Positions 49,274 to 63,772 of a stretch of DNA of 64,000 nt are shown here, piece after piece; position 1 is the first letter of the stretch; each line of letters starts with the position of its first letter. A model generated the notes under the pieces. That model ran no database searches. It saw only the letters and a list, made by a program, of their open reading frames with translations, and was not told where the DNA came from. Origin of the DNA: Tetrahymena thermophila SB210 (Eukaryota > Ciliophora > Oligohymenophorea > Hymenostomatida > Tetrahymenidae); contig NW_002476237.1 of NCBI RefSeq assembly GCF_000189635.1, positions 558,001 through 622,000 of the forward strand. The letters are read 5' to 3'. The translations under genes were made by a program, and so were the position numbers.

Positions 49274-52200
49274 TCAATTTTATTGCTGTTAAGTTATACT
49301 TTAATCATTTTATATACTAAGATTTTTAGGCGTTTCTCCGATACATGTTTATTAAATTTTTTAAGAAGATATATTCTTGCATTTTGGAGTAGCAAAGCTT
49401 TAACTAATTAGCTACTTTAATTTTCCAAAATTTTTATTATTAATTTATTTTATATTTTAGTTAAAATGTTGATATTTAGTGATTTGTTAGAGTAAATGAT
49501 AACTAGAAGACTACTAGTTCGAATGTATATTGTTGAACTTTTAAGAGTTATTTTAATTGCTTTTTGCTGTTTTATCTGATTCTTTATCAAGATTCGTATT
49601 TATTGGAGTTTTTGAAGCTGTTTATGGTGTTTCATTAATTTATTTAAGACGATCCTGTGTTTAAGGGGAAGTATCAGTTTAAATGTGAGCTTGCGAGCTG
49701 TTTTAAGTATCATTGTTAAAAAATTTCAATTCATTAGTAATATACTAGGTAGCCCTTTAAGTAATAGAAGGTTTTTAGCTCTGCTCAGTTAGAATTTTGT
49801 CTATTCCAAACATTTATGACTACTATTTTTCAAGTAAACTTTTAACATCTTATTAAAGTGGAGAATTCAAAAATAAATTTTAATATTCTAACTTGTTGTT
49901 TAACTAGCTTCCTCCTACTATTTTTTCTAAAAGCTATTAACCTTTACTTTTTTTACTAAATTTACTATGAGAAACGCTTGAAGGAGTAAATAAATATTTT
50001 GGTTTATTACTATTCATATTTTCTTCTCCAGAAAACTTTCTTCTTAACTTATTTATTTTTTCTTGGTTTGAAGTAGATATTTATTTTAAGTTTTCAAAAG
50101 AGTTTGACAATAGCTCACTTTTAATTTTATAATTTCCAAGTTTAAAAGAATATTGTGAGAGCGCATTAATATTACCCTTTTTATTTAAAACAGAATATTC
50201 CTTTTTCAAATTTTTTCTTATGCTATCTTTTTCTTTGATTTTACTGTATATCATATTGCTATAGCATGAAAGAGATTATGTCTACTATTATTATTGCTAT
50301 TTTTAAGATAAACTTTTAGATAAAATTTCTTTTTTAGATTTTAAATTGTGATTTTCCTTTAGCTTTTCAAGCATTTCTTATTTAAAGCTATGAAATTTTT
50401 AAAAAGTTTATTAATTTTCTTCTTAAATGACTCCTGAGCTTTAATTCAAATATATGCCATTAGATATTTTTGCACTTTAAACTGAAATACTACTGCTATT
50501 GTTGCTGTTTAAAATTAATTTTTAATTTATACTTTTATTATTTTATGTACTATGACTATTATTAGTGTTAGTTAAATTTGCACTATTTGATGCTTGGAGA
50601 GCCTGCAAAATACAAACTCCTTCAGAATTATTAGTTCCTTAACTTGCACTTTCGCTGCTACTTTTTAAGACTATTGCTTTGTCCGATTAAATCGGGCTAA
50701 CTCTGTTTGCTTATCTCTTTAAAACTGCATTTTAACTATTATTTTTTTTTATTGTTCTTCTCTCTGAAGTTTAAGGAAAATTAATCTCTGAAAAGTTTTG
50801 TAAAGAATTTTTGTTTGGCGATTAAGAATACTAAAAATTATTAGTTTTTAATTTTTTTTGTTTAGCTATTAATGAATTCGAGTCTTTAAGTGAAGGTGAT
50901 ATCTACTAAAACGAAAAAGAGGGTTCAGAAATTAAATTTTTTTATCTCTTTTTTATTCCAATAGCTGTTTCTGATTTAGGGTTGTTGAATGTATGACTGT
51001 TATTTTTTATTGAGCGAGAAGAAAAAGTTTAAGAGACTTGATATTCAATTAATTTGTTAAGGGAGTTTTAAAATGATTATTCAAACTCCTCCTTTTAAGT
51101 AAAGGATAAAGAATTTGTTAAATTTTATTGTAATAACTTTTAAACTTTTTAATTTAAATTATTGCTTTAGCTAACTTCTATTTATTTATTTTCTATAATA
51201 TTTTGTTCTAACCTGTTTACATTACCTATATTATCATATCTTTTTGTATTTAATCTTGCTTAAATACTGTTATTAATTTTTTTGTTCATTTATTATGGTT
51301 AATTTTGAGCATAATTTGATTTATTTAAAATAAACTAAAAAAGCATTTTATTTGAATTTTTATGTTCTAAATTGCTTTTTTAGCTTTCTTATTTTGAATT
51401 TTGTTGAGTGAGCTGACTTGAGAGTCCTTATTGTAATATTAAAGCATCTTTTTTTTCTTTTTAACTAACATTAGTACAAAAATTATCAGGAGAAACAGAA
51501 GGAGATGATAATGATTACTACTTTTATATAAACTGCACACTATTATAGCTATCTTCTAAGGAAATTTCCTTACATTCTCTTGATATGGGTTGTGTAGATT
51601 ATAAAGATGGAGAGACAATAGTAAAGTTTTTGCCTTATTAATTTCTAATTTAATTAATTCTTTCATTAATGAGCTTTTCTTTATCCTCAACCAAAACATT
51701 AAAGTAATTCTTCAGCATAGGATATAAGCAATAAAGAAAATAGTTTTTTTGTATTGTTATAAGTTGGCCTGACACACTATTACATATAACATCAAAGCAT
51801 CTTTATCTGCAATTAAAAATAATATCATCTTCACCAAATATTTCCTTAGATTCATAAACTCTCAAAGACCATCTTCTAAGCAGGGAATTTTCTTAGTCTA
51901 AGTTTGAAAAGAATATAGATTATCTTTACTAATTTATAGAATAGTCTCTCCAAAAAACCTATAATTTTATTTATATTTTAAAATATTTTTTAAAAATTAA
52001 AATTTAAAAAATAAATTAGATCTAACAAATATTTAAATCATAGAATTATTATAATAGATTATTTTTAATACAAGTAAAACGACTCTAAAAAATAATTAAT
52101 TACTTAAAAACTTCCTTTTCTAACAATATAGACATAATTAGATTCTTCTTTATTTAGAAACACAGGTTCTTTATTTGAAAAATTTCTAATTTAAGAATGA

Positions 52201-53110
52201 AAAAGAATTTATCCTATCTAGATCTCTGAGAGATATTGTGTAAAACCATAATTTAATTTCATTAATGATATTTCTTTCTTTATAATGCTATCATAATAAT
52301 TAAATATAGATGATTTATAATTTGCTGTTTGTAATTAACTTTTTATCTCTTTCTACAACTATAAATTTAAATAGCCAACTTCTATATTGTCAAATTTTTG
52401 TTTCTATTCACTTTCTCCCAGGACATTCATTAAATCGTTTTGACCTGAAATTGTAATTTTTGAACCTTCTACTTAATACTGAATATCGTAAAAGCTGAAA
52501 AAGCTACCCTTTTTAAACTCTTTTAATACTACTATACTTTTATCAATACTTTTATTTTGAATATTTTCATTTTATATAATCTTTTCAAGCGTTATTTTTC
52601 CAGATAGTAAAAGGCAAATCCCTTTATCGTCTCTTACTAATACAAAGAAAAAAAAATTTAGTGTCTTAGGTTTATATTTTGAAATATTTTTAAAAAAATC
52701 CATATTTAATTAAAGAAAAGAAATATTGCTATCGAAATACTTTTATTTTGAATGTCAATATTTGAATCGAATACCAAGTATTCTAGCTATGAAGCTATAA
52801 AATAATCTATTTTATCTTGATAATTGCCTATTTAGTATCCCAATACATTTTAAGATGAAAAGTAGTTCGGAAGAACAGATAATTATTTAATAATGCTAGA
52901 AATTTTGCTGATCTACTCTTAGTTTCTATTTTCTACTTATGTTTTAAGCAAATCTTTTAGCTAAAAAACAAAAAATAAGTATAAACTGTATAAAGAATTG
53001 ACATTTATAAAAAAAATGCTGAATTAGCCATATTGAAAAGATCTTACCCCTGCAAGCTTCATTTGTATATTTTAATTTTCATTTATTGAAGATATTTTCA
53101 CATTACTCAT
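49274..53110 (-). CDS. Soluble tandem cyclic-nucleotide-binding-domain protein
   Basis: Four exons: 53110-53048, 52960-52741, 52636-52104 and 51958-49274, with introns of 87, 104 and 145 nt; total 1,167 codons including the TGA. Two CNBD-like modules are visible in the first about 380 residues. The first contains DDKGICLLLSGKITLEKI (beta-roll with the GK turn) and VVLKEFKKGSFFSFYD. The second contains EESNYVYIVRKGSFQVFW, then WSLRVYESKEIFGEDDIIF, where FGEDD resembles the phosphate-binding FGE motif. The residue that normally follows (an Arg binding the cyclic phosphate) is not obvious, so cNMP binding is uncertain. The last about 780 residues, on one exon, are Ser/Asn/Lys/Gln-rich and probably disordered with short coiled coils. 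No TM segments and no kinase domain. It lies directly downstream of the guanylyl cyclase on the same strand, 700 nt apart. Confidence 0.82.
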
Positions 53111-53809
53111 TTATATTTATGTTAAAGTTTAAAAATTGCAAATTTATCTATGTTATTTGTTAATAATAATCAAATAAAAAAATTTATTAACACTCTTTTC
53201 ACCCAAATTTCAATTTTTAAGAACTATCTAAAAGTATAGTTAATAGTTAGTTATGTTCCATATAATTACATATTGTAGTACAAATGCTTATCCTTGCTAT
53301 CTATCAATCAAGGAAATTCAGTAAGTAAATTCGCTAAGGTTTTTCTAATAAAATACCTTATTCAGAGCCACCAAAAAAAAATAAATAAATAAAAATATCT
53401 GCTCTGGCGAATGAAATTTAAATTACTAGAAGTGTAAATGTAACACATCTTTTTAAGATGATTATTTCTTTTAAGCATATTTTTTTTCTATTTTATTTTG
53501 TAAAATTTTTGGAAAAAAATGAGTTTTATTTAAAACTTACGATAAATTAATATTCTTAACATTCAAAAATGTAATTTGGAATTTCAAAAATGATTAAGTT
53601 CAAAAAATAAAGTTTTGAAACTCAAAAAAATTAAAATAAATCAAATATTAGTAAAATAAACATAAAATTTAGAATTACATTGTTAGAATTTATTTTTAAT
53701 TTGGATAGTTTAAAATTTTCAGCAGTTAATGCAATAAAATAAATTATCTATGCACGAAATTATCAATTAAAATTAAATATTTATTTATTTATATATTGAT
53801 CACAATTAA
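53111..53809. other. Intergenic, AT-rich, nothing recognised
   Basis: About 700 nt between the CNBD gene start and the guanylyl cyclase stop; A/T-rich with no protein-like frame. Confidence 0.6.
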
Positions 53810-56800
53810 TCAGTCTTTTTTGTAATAAAGTACCCTTTGATAGGTTCGTTTCTTCCTTTTACACTTACTTCATTACCTTCAGTTATATTATATTCATTGA
53901 CTTCTCCTTTTTCAAGCATTTATTTGGTGCTTTCACTGATCATTACTTTACCAGGTTCACCATTAGACTCCATCTTGTTAGCAATCATAACATCCTTGCC
54001 ATAAACATCGTATCTGACTACATCTGTACCCATAATACCACCAATTATTTTACCCTTAATTTAAATTTTAAAATTTACTTTTTATCTAAAAATAAAAATA
54101 AAAAATCAAAATTATTACTGTGTGAATACCAATTCTCATATTCAAGAAGGGATATGCAGTACCTTTAATAATGTTAATTGTCTCAATCATATCTAGACCC
54201 ATGTTAATTACTTTTTTTAAAATATTAATTTTGTTATTTTTTTGTTGAAATTACTTTAATTTTTTTACCTTTTTTAGCTTCTTCAATTTTTTCAGCTATT
54301 GTGTCCTGTCTTTCAGCCGTGATAAAACTAAGTACTACATAACAATCACCAATAGTGTATAACTTAAAAACTTGATGTTTCACACACAGACCATCGAAAG
54401 ATTCGAATAAATTTTTAAGCATAAGTAGTACTTTCTTAGGATCTACAACTTTATCAGAGAATTCTGTAAATCCTTTTATATCAGCAAAGAGGACTGTGAC
54501 ATCATCAAAACAATCTGTTAATCCTTTTTTATCACTAAAGTTTCCTTAGTTTCTCATTTTATTGAGAGCCTTTTAATTTTAAATTTACAGGAATTTTTAA
54601 ATTATTTATTTATTTGATTAAAAATTTTATTTTACCACAGCAGGAAGGAGTTAGTCGACTAATTCTTTCATTCTATTCTTTTTAGAACTAATCTTTGACA
54701 AGAAGTTAAAGCTCTTGTACTAGGAACGGAGGTTGCTGTATGATTTTTGTAATATAAAAGCTATGTATGTAAAGAAGAAGAAGCAATAACTTAGATTAAG
54801 ATAATTCCAAACTAGACCTATAAACAAGCAGCTTTGTGCAAGTGAGTAAATGACAACATCTATGAATTAGAAAGCGCTACATAAAATAAAAATATGTTAA
54901 CGAAATTTAAAATAAAGTCAAAAAGTAGATAGAAATTACCATAAGTAGGAAACAGTTGTGAAGATGCAGTGCATTTCAATAATTTATATGATGATAAGAT
55001 CTTCATAATCGCTGAAATCAGCTTGTATAAAAGTAGGAACTATTCCATAAAGGAATAATCCAAACATTAGATATTTGTATATTTGCATGCTATAAGCTAG
55101 AGGTTGTATAACAACTATAATGATTAAAGCTCCACAGAAGATTGCTCTTAAAACAAAGATTGCTGAAGAATTATCGATGATATCCTTAACTGTAATTAAA
55201 ATCAAGGTACTCATAAAGTATAGTAAGATAAGGAGCAAGACCATTATCTTATTACTCTTGATGTTGTCTTTTTTTATATTATCTTTAAATTTAAAAACTG
55301 TTTCATCACTTACTGATTATTTAATCATAAGCAATCCATTATATTTTAAATCTCCTTCTCCAGAGAATTCATTCTCATCGAAATCGCTATCAGAGTCATA
55401 GTCATCATCGTATATAGTTTCCAACTATAAAAAATAAATAATAAGTTTATGTAATTATTTAATTTAAATATTTTATAATATAATAATAAATTACATTATT
55501 TTATTGAGTGTGATGTTCTTCTACTCCATTGATAACAACTTAATCTACATTAATATTTTTTTAAGATCCTGGCTTACTTCCATTTTCTGCATTGGCTCCA
55601 TTCTGTCTAGAAGAAGGAATATTATCTAATTGTTTGGATTTTTGAGTTTTTAGTGCAGTTACTTTCGCTTTAGGAGTTTGTACAGATTTGAAGATTAAAT
55701 TAACGACATTATTCTGTTTCTATGCTAAAGTTTAACCTGCACCTGTATTAGTTAAAGAGTGTCTTGGTGCCATTTGATTATTAGCAGAAGCCAATAGTTT
55801 ATTTCTATTGATTTTTCCTAACGCACTATGGAAAATTGCAGATGTCTACAAATCTTTTATGAAATAAGCACAAAGTTCAGCTTTACCTTTAGGAGTAAAT
55901 TTATGGGGAACTAATTTGAATTTCATGCTCTTAACTTCTTCTTTAATAGATTCTGAGACTAAAATTTCATTGGGTTTGCTTTCAGCACAAATACGAGAAG
56001 TAGTATTTACAGTATCGCCTATTAAAGAGAATTGAGGTTTGGGATTACCTATAACACCAGCCATAACTTTACCCTTATTAATACCAATCTTCAAGCAGAA
56101 TGATTTATATCCATTACCATATTTCTTATTTTATGCTACATCAATCATTTCTTTTGCCATATTTAGAAGTCTCACACCTTTTCCTTTCTATTTCAAGTTA
56201 TTATCTAAATCGACTTCACATTCAATAATACCAGTAGCAGCCATATAAGTTTTACCAACAGTTTCAATCTTTTAAGCACCGTGCTTTTCGCAGATGAAAT
56301 CAAATGCTCTGATTTTATTAATAAAATTAATAAGAATTGATTTTTTTTGTTTAAAATTATTATATTATTATTTATTTTAAATATATTATACCTGAAAAGA
56401 TCGTCAATTAGGTAAACAATGTTATTTCCTTCTTTTTCCATGATTTCATCCATATCACAAACATCAGCAAACAAGATAGCAACTTCATCTTGATCGTCAG
56501 CCATTTCGAACTTGCCAGAATTAAGCTTATTTTATACGAATTTAGGAACTAAAATTGAAAGCAAATTATCATTCTCTGTCTTTTGTATTTTTATTGTCTA
56601 TTAAGAAATGAAATATTTTCTTTTCTCTCTCTCACTCTTATAGTAAACATAAACTGAAATGAGGAAGACATATACTACCATAATTATAAAAGAAGCGATA
56701 GCAAAGAACTTTCTCAATGTTGTTTTATCACTCTAACTGTTATCGTTCACATTAACTTTGTTATACCCTTCAGCATAATACAAAACCACAATACGTATGA

Positions 56801-59800
56801 TAAAGTTTACTGAATTGAGTAGATTAAGGAATAAAGTATGAATAGTACCTAAATTAAAATTAAATGTTAAAAGACAAGTTGCTATCACAGTTGTCATAGC
56901 AATAGAAAATTCGGTCTGTATCCAATCTAGTACGATTTTGCATATTACACCAAGCAGTAATAAGAAAAATGAAAAAGAGTAGTATTTATTTTGGAAAGAC
57001 TAGTGCAGCACTAAAATAGTACAGAGGAAAAAGAATATAACAAAACCTGCTCTAATAAATCCTACAATCTAATCAAGGCTTTTATCTGTAAGTGAGTCAA
57101 TCAAAACATATATTGCCATAGGAAGCATATTCTTTTTTTAATAAAAGTAATATTTTTAATTTTTGTTCTAATTTAATTATTTTTTTAAAAGCTAAAAAGC
57201 AAAGATTTTTAAACAAAAATCTAAAAATTATTAAGAGAATTATTAAAGTAAATTAATTACTAAAATATAAACGAGTCTGAAAGTCTGAGAACTAGATTGG
57301 GTTCTTTCATATTTATATTTTACTTCATGCTTCTCATCCTAAAATTTAAGACTCCATCTATGCATCTACATTTCACTTAGATCTGAATCGCTTGCATTTA
57401 TCACTATAAAAATATTTCAAATTAATTATAAATTAATATTTTAAAAATGTTTACTATCTCGTACTGAAGGTTCAATTGTGCTTGATTTGCTAAAAACCTT
57501 TTTAATTAAGATACTAAAGTCTATTTTTCTATTTAAACTGCACTCTAGAACTGTTTCATTGGTGAGAACTCTCCAGTCATCTTTAAATTAATTAATTAAA
57601 TATAAAACATTTATTTATGAATAAATTCTTACTCTCTTCATCTTCTTGGATTTTTTATCCCATAGCTTAATACACATTAGGGAAAAAGACTTCAATAATG
57701 AAAAGATTAAAAAAATGAGATACTATGATACAAGTTATACAGTTAAATATGATTGCACAAAAAGAATCCCCACGCTTGAAAATTTAATCAGTAACGACTA
57801 CCCAGTTATAGACACTAAAAGTTTATGAACCGTTGGCGAAAATAAAGCACACGACAAAAATTATTGCAAAGGCTTAACCAATCCATGTTAAGTAAGTGTT
57901 TGAAGTAAATATAACTCTAAAATTGAAAACTAAAATGATACTATAAATTGTAACTAGGGAGATCATACCAAAATCTGAAACTTCTCCAAATTTACTAACT
58001 GAACGGGACACAATGTAAATACTTACATAGTAAATAATTGTTCCTTGTATAATACCTTCGATGAGGCACTTAACAATATAGTTAGAAAAGACACGGTCCT
58101 TTTCAACCTATCCAGAAACATAGAGCGAAGGGAAAGTTTTTAATACCACAGTTGAAAATGGTCTCTCAAATATTCCGTATGTGAAAACTGTAATAAAGTT
58201 AAACAAGAACTAGTACAAAAATACCCAAAGTGATTCGAAAAGCGAAGTTCCGGTGAAAGCACAATACCAGTTAAAATAGAATAGAGGTAGACCAAAAAGA
58301 AGGCACTTGTAAAACATAAAGAAGATAAGATTCTATAATTTGAAGTAGGTGTTTGTGCCCTCAACTAAGATGAGATCATAAATTTACTCAATATTAGAAA
58401 GTTAGATATCTCCTGTATTGCTATAAATCAAATTTTCCACCTATTTATTAGGACTACTAGGAGATTAGCCAGCAATATCTTTTTAATGAACTAATTCAAT
58501 AGAAATATCAGCTTGTCTCATCATGTCAGTATCCTTATATCCATCACCTATTGCACAAACAGTAGGGTTGAATTACATATAATTCTGAACTACTTTGACT
58601 AGCTCTCCTTTCAAGTAAGGGCTCATATTATAACCTATCACAACTTTGCAAAATTATAGAATAAAAGCAAAATGCTGGAGTAGATTAATATCTCTTAAAA
58701 TCTTTTACAAACTATTTCCGTTTAGTTATAATTAATATTTTTATTGTCTTTTATCTGATTCATATTTTTTCAATGATATTCCTTTAATGATCTTAAGTTG
58801 CTCAGGATCAAGCTTATTGTCAGCCTATTCAAAATATTATTATTTTTAATTAAAATTAATATTGAAATTAAAAAAAGTAAAATGATGAATTTTCAATCAA
58901 AATATTTTTTTATTTTAATTAATAATTTTTACAGGAATTTAGTTAAAAGATTTCTTTATTTAATCATCGCTTGACATTTTAGCCCCTGCATATTCTGGAC
59001 TCTGCTGAGCCTTTTTATCTCCCTCTGGATTAGAATCAGAGTTTCTTTTATTTTATAAATGATCTTTTTCCTCTTCAATTTATGCTAAGGTTCCTGTAGG
59101 CTTTTTTTCTCCATCTAAGTTAGGATTTGTATTGTGTATTTCTTTTTAATCGCCATGTATATTAGTAACTGAAAATAATTTTGTTTCTTTTTTGCTAAAT
59201 TTCTCCTTTAATTCATTCAAAATACTTCTAGTTTAAGACCAAATTTCATCTACACCTTCTTCTGAAATGCAGAAATATTCTTTATTTGCATTTTTACCTT
59301 AGCCATCAGTCAAGCTCAAATTTCTTTTTTTGAAATTAAAATGCTATCAATTAATATCATTAAATTTTTAAAGTAATAATTTTACATTGCTGTGTTAAAA
59401 GTAGAATCTACATTCTCATAAGAAAGCAAATAAGTATTTATATTTGCTTATTATATAAACTAGAATAACTGTTATGATTTAGGGTCAATCTAATCTATCA
59501 AACCAATAGTTCCAATATATTCAAGGGTATGCTCAAACTCAATACCAAGCTATTTCATTTCTTCTTCTTAGATCTGAGGATCACTTTTGAATCCTTTATA
59601 TGCAGATAAAAATTTGGCTAACTCTTCTCCTTGTAGCTATCTTCTTGCAAATATTATAGGCTAAACTCCCCTCTTTTTAAATACTGTGGAAATGCTATCA
59701 AAGTAAGAGTCATCTATTTGCCAAAGTTTATTTCTTATAATATTAGCCTCACCTCTACAGTAAATGTAATATTTCGATTCCCTGAAATTCAAGCTCTATT

Positions 59801-62800
59801 CACCTTCAATTTTAACAACAGTGGAGAATATTTTTTTCTCTTAACGAGGGTAGTTTATCATTTTCTCAGTTATCTTCAAAATTTATTTTCCCTGAATAAA
59901 ATAAGAAAATTAAAAATTATTTTTTTCAAAAAACTAAAAAATCTATGTACAAATGCATTGATGTAGAAGTTGTTTTCATCTCTTTTCATGATAAATCCAG
60001 ACTTTTGAGTGAATTAAATGATTTAATCATCAAATGGTGAAGAGGCTTCATTAACTGTTTGCTTTTCAAGGTTTGCTAACGTAGACAGCTAAACATTGTT
60101 ACATGAAAGCATAGCGATCATTAGTTGAGATACAGGATCAAGAGACACCAGATCTTCAGGTAGTGAAGATAAATCTTGTATCTTTTACACAAATTTCTGA
60201 GTAGTGTAATTTCTGTTTATTTTTGAAGGATCTATAGCTGATTTATCATATGATAAACCAATTTTGCTGAGAGCCTAATTGGAAGAATTAGCTGTACCAA
60301 GTTTATTTAAAGGAGTGAGATTACTTTAAGATGAAGAAGTGGTGTTGTTATTATTATTCAATGAATTAAAAAGTCTTTTAGTTTTATCTTGTTCTTAGTT
60401 AGCTTTTTAAGTTTGTGTCCCATCTTCCTACTTTAATTGTTGCTTTTGTTAAAATTGTGTTATTTCTTTTTAATTTTGAACACTTTATGATTTTTTAGAC
60501 AATTTAGATTCCTTCTCAATAGCTGAAGTAAAATCTTCAGGTTTTTAAGGGACTTGTAAAGGACTTTCTGTTTTTTTTATGCTGTCGGCCTTTATAAAAT
60601 TAATTTCATCATTAGCTTCATATTCATCATACTTTTTAACATTCTCACCATTTTATTAAAGCTTTTCATCTTGTTTATTTTAGAGATATTCAAAGGAGTA
60701 TAGTTTATCTATATTAACAATAATTATAATTTTAAATACAATCAATATAAAAATTTTATTTATTTATTCAATACCTCTTGAAAAAACAATTTAATTATCA
60801 ATAGGCTTGCCACTTTTAACATCTCTTTTCTCGCTTCCTATGTTATGCTCTGAAGGAATCGACTCCAATTTTTCTTAAGGTCTGTCTCTGTCAGTGTTAA
60901 GTTAATTGAAACTAATTTCATTTTTTTAAGTAAAGTTGAAATTATTATTAAGCTACATATTTGTGGTGTCAACTTTATTTGCTTCAATGTCTTTGAAATC
61001 ATTATTATTGAAATTTGTCTTAGTCGCAACAGGAGATTACTAAGTATATTTTGTGTCTTTAATTTTATTCCAATCTTTTTCTACTAATTCTTGTTTAAGT
61101 TCTTTTGGATTGAATATGTAGTCATCTTGCTGCAATAAAAGCTAGCATATTTTCTTTTCGCCTTAAAATGGTACACCAATTTTATCCATGAAAATGTAGT
61201 CAATCTATTTAAATTAATTTGTTAAAAGTTATTATTTATTTTTCTTTATTATTAATTTGAAAAATACTTATCCAAGGTTGCATAGTGAGTCAGAATTTTT
61301 AATTTTGAAGAAATCAAATTTATTGACGGAAGCTTATTTCATTCTTTTTTCTGTCATAAAGCTTGAACCTAATTACACTACATCTAATATGAAGTATACT
61401 GAAAGTGGTATCATTTATGAGTAAAGGATGATATAAGTGAAAAACCTGATACTATCTGAAATCGTTGGTTCTACCTTCAGCAAAAATGCAATATCCTTTG
61501 ATTTAGCGACAATGACGATCATACTAATAATAGCCAATATTGCTATAAAACATATATTAGCTAAGAAGTAATAATTTGTAATTTTTTCAATATGGGAGTA
61601 TTTAGATGTCTTCTTAGGTTTATTGAGCATAATTTTAGTGTCCATTCCAGTATAAACTACTAAACCGAAAATCCTGTTTTATTTAATTTTATAAAATTAA
61701 CTTTTATAATTTATGTTTAAATTGATTTTTACCAATCTTTATCTTTATTCATTTCAATTTTACATCCCCTTGGAATAAAGTTTTGAATTGTTAATTCTTC
61801 CTCCTTAGGATCTTTTTTTAGACGCATGTTTCCATAAAATTGCTCCAAGTTTGGGTTGGGAGTTTCATAAATTAACTTCAAGTTCAATTTTGTTTTGTAT
61901 TTATTGAAATAAGATTTCTTAGGATCTTTCACTTAACTAACTATTTTAAACAAATAAAAATTACAATTAAATGTATTTGATGACAAAAAAGCCGTTTTAC
62001 TTCTTGTTAAGATACTCGCTTTTACTTCTCTGCTACATTCTTTACCATCTGTCTGCATTGTATTTATATAACAAACAGGAAGCTTATCACGGATAAAGTT
62101 TGAATCTAATAATATCATGTCTGCAGGAGCATACTCACCATGCTAAACTCTTAAAATATCACCTACTTGAACATCAGCCCATTTAACTTCTTCTACATGG
62201 CTTACATCAGTTTACTTCTGATGCTTAAATATAAAAAACAAATTTTATAACTCCTTTAAAATGAAAATTCAAACAATAATTTTTACAACTGCTGCAGTTG
62301 CAGATCTAAGGAAACCAACCTAATTTGCATTTGGATTTTTTAAAGTTTCAGTTTTAGATAGAGTATTATGTTTAGTTAATTCTTTCTAAAGCTATTTAAT
62401 TTCGTTTTTCTTTTTTTTCTATTATAAGATAAAGTAAAAATATTAAAAAAGTAAGTTTCTTAAATTATAAAATTGATTTAAAAATAATTTTTATTTTAGT
62501 TTACCAAAACCTAAACATCTTCAAGAAAGCCCCTCTATTTATTTTTAAAGATAAAAAATTATTATTAAAATAAATAAATATTAATAATTAATTACTATGC
62601 ACTTTCTATCATTCCAGCATTTATCGCTTTGGTAGCGCAAATATTCATAGTATCCTTCTTTCAGAATAAAAACGATTAGATAAAAAATTAAGGGCGAAAT
62701 GAGAATCCATCTAATTTATTTATTATATTTAAAATTGCATATTAATTATTTCGTTATGTTAAAAATTAAGCAGTTGTTTGATTGATAGTTTCACTAAAAA

Positions 62801-63772
62801 TTGATTAATTGTAATTAATTAAATCAAGTAAATATTACGATTTAAATGGCGATAGAGAGTTCCTTATTAACATGACAAGAGATACGGCTAGGAAGAATAA
62901 ATTGCCAGTTTTCTTGAAAAATTGTATTAACGTTATAGGCAGGAAAGAAAATTTCTATTAACAAAAACAATTTAAATTAAAAAATCAGCTCTGGAAAGCA
63001 AGAGCAAATAAATTCTTGAATTAAAGGAAGTCTTTATTTCTCTTGGCTTTGAAGCTAATATATTACTGTATATAATCTTGTTGATATTTTATTTGACTTA
63101 TCTGAAGAATGGTTCACCATTCTACCTCTTTTGATGTCAATCTATTTTTATTAATTACAAATTATGTAGAAAAATGAGAAATAAACTGAAACTAGTTAAA
63201 GATCATAATAACCAATTTTTTATCATTATAAAATATTTGTTACTGTTAACTTCTTTTCTTCTTCCTAACTGCATTTTGGACATCTAAATTCGTTTGATTA
63301 CTAACCTTTAAACATTTCTTGAAACAAATTCTCTGTTATTTCCTTCTTCTAAGAAATGTTGAATCTTTTTTTATTACAAATATTTTTATAGAATCGATAA
63401 ATTCAATTAATTTTAATCAAATTCTTTTAAAAACTACTTTTCAGAAATAGAACTACTTCTTTCAAGTAATCTCAATGTCTTATTTTTTATTTTCTCTTGC
63501 TATTTTAATTTGCGGGGCTTTACATTCAAGAAACTATGTTTCACGCTCGACTTATTTTTAACAATCAAGGAATTTATAAAAGTACTATCTCCTAAAAGAA
63601 GTTGATGCAAATCAAAAATTAAAGCAGGAAAAAGTAATCATATATGCTAAGGTTCTTTACCAGCTTAATAATCTTTTGCAATTATTTATTTGCAATAAAA
63701 CTAAAGATTTAAAGTTTAATTACAATTTATTTTTAAATACTCTTCCTTTTAAACTGAAAAAAATAAATTCAT
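53810..63772 (-). CDS. P4-ATPase-like / guanylyl cyclase fusion protein
   Basis: A multi-exon gene of about 10 kb, by eye about 2,600-2,900 aa; the 5' exons (63.2-63.8 kb) are tentative. The N-terminal half is a type-IV P-type ATPase: SNKISTRLYT then FLPITLIQFFKKTGNLFFLA, EEVKWADVQVGDILRVQHGE (A domain), M3-M4 with MIPLSVYFILDVVQL, FMDKIGVPFQG at the phosphorylation site (61.17 kb), the hinge CAIGDGYKDTDMM (58.5 kb) and LILVEGTNTYFKLQNLIFFM. Two TM blocks each precede a class III cyclase domain. The first (56.5-55.85 kb) is C2-like: VAILFADVCDMDE, KIETVGKTYMAATG, LIGDTVNTTSRI. The second (54.5-53.8 kb) is C1-like with both metal Asp positions: VLFADIKGFTEF and LYTIGDCYVVLSF. The Glu of IETVG is the guanylyl-cyclase specificity residue, with Ser at the second position (QFSLIG). 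This architecture is known from Paramecium, Tetrahymena and apicomplexan guanylyl cyclases, acting at ciliary or cell membranes to make cGMP. Confidence 0.88.

Noticed and set aside
49495-49535. tRNA-like T-loop string AGTTCGAAT
   Set aside because: It lies inside the coding tail of the CNBD protein and no acceptor stem or anticodon arm can be built around it.
55120-55401. Plus-strand ORF opposite the cyclase gene
   Set aside because: Antisense to the TM block between the two cyclase domains, where the minus-strand reading is well supported.
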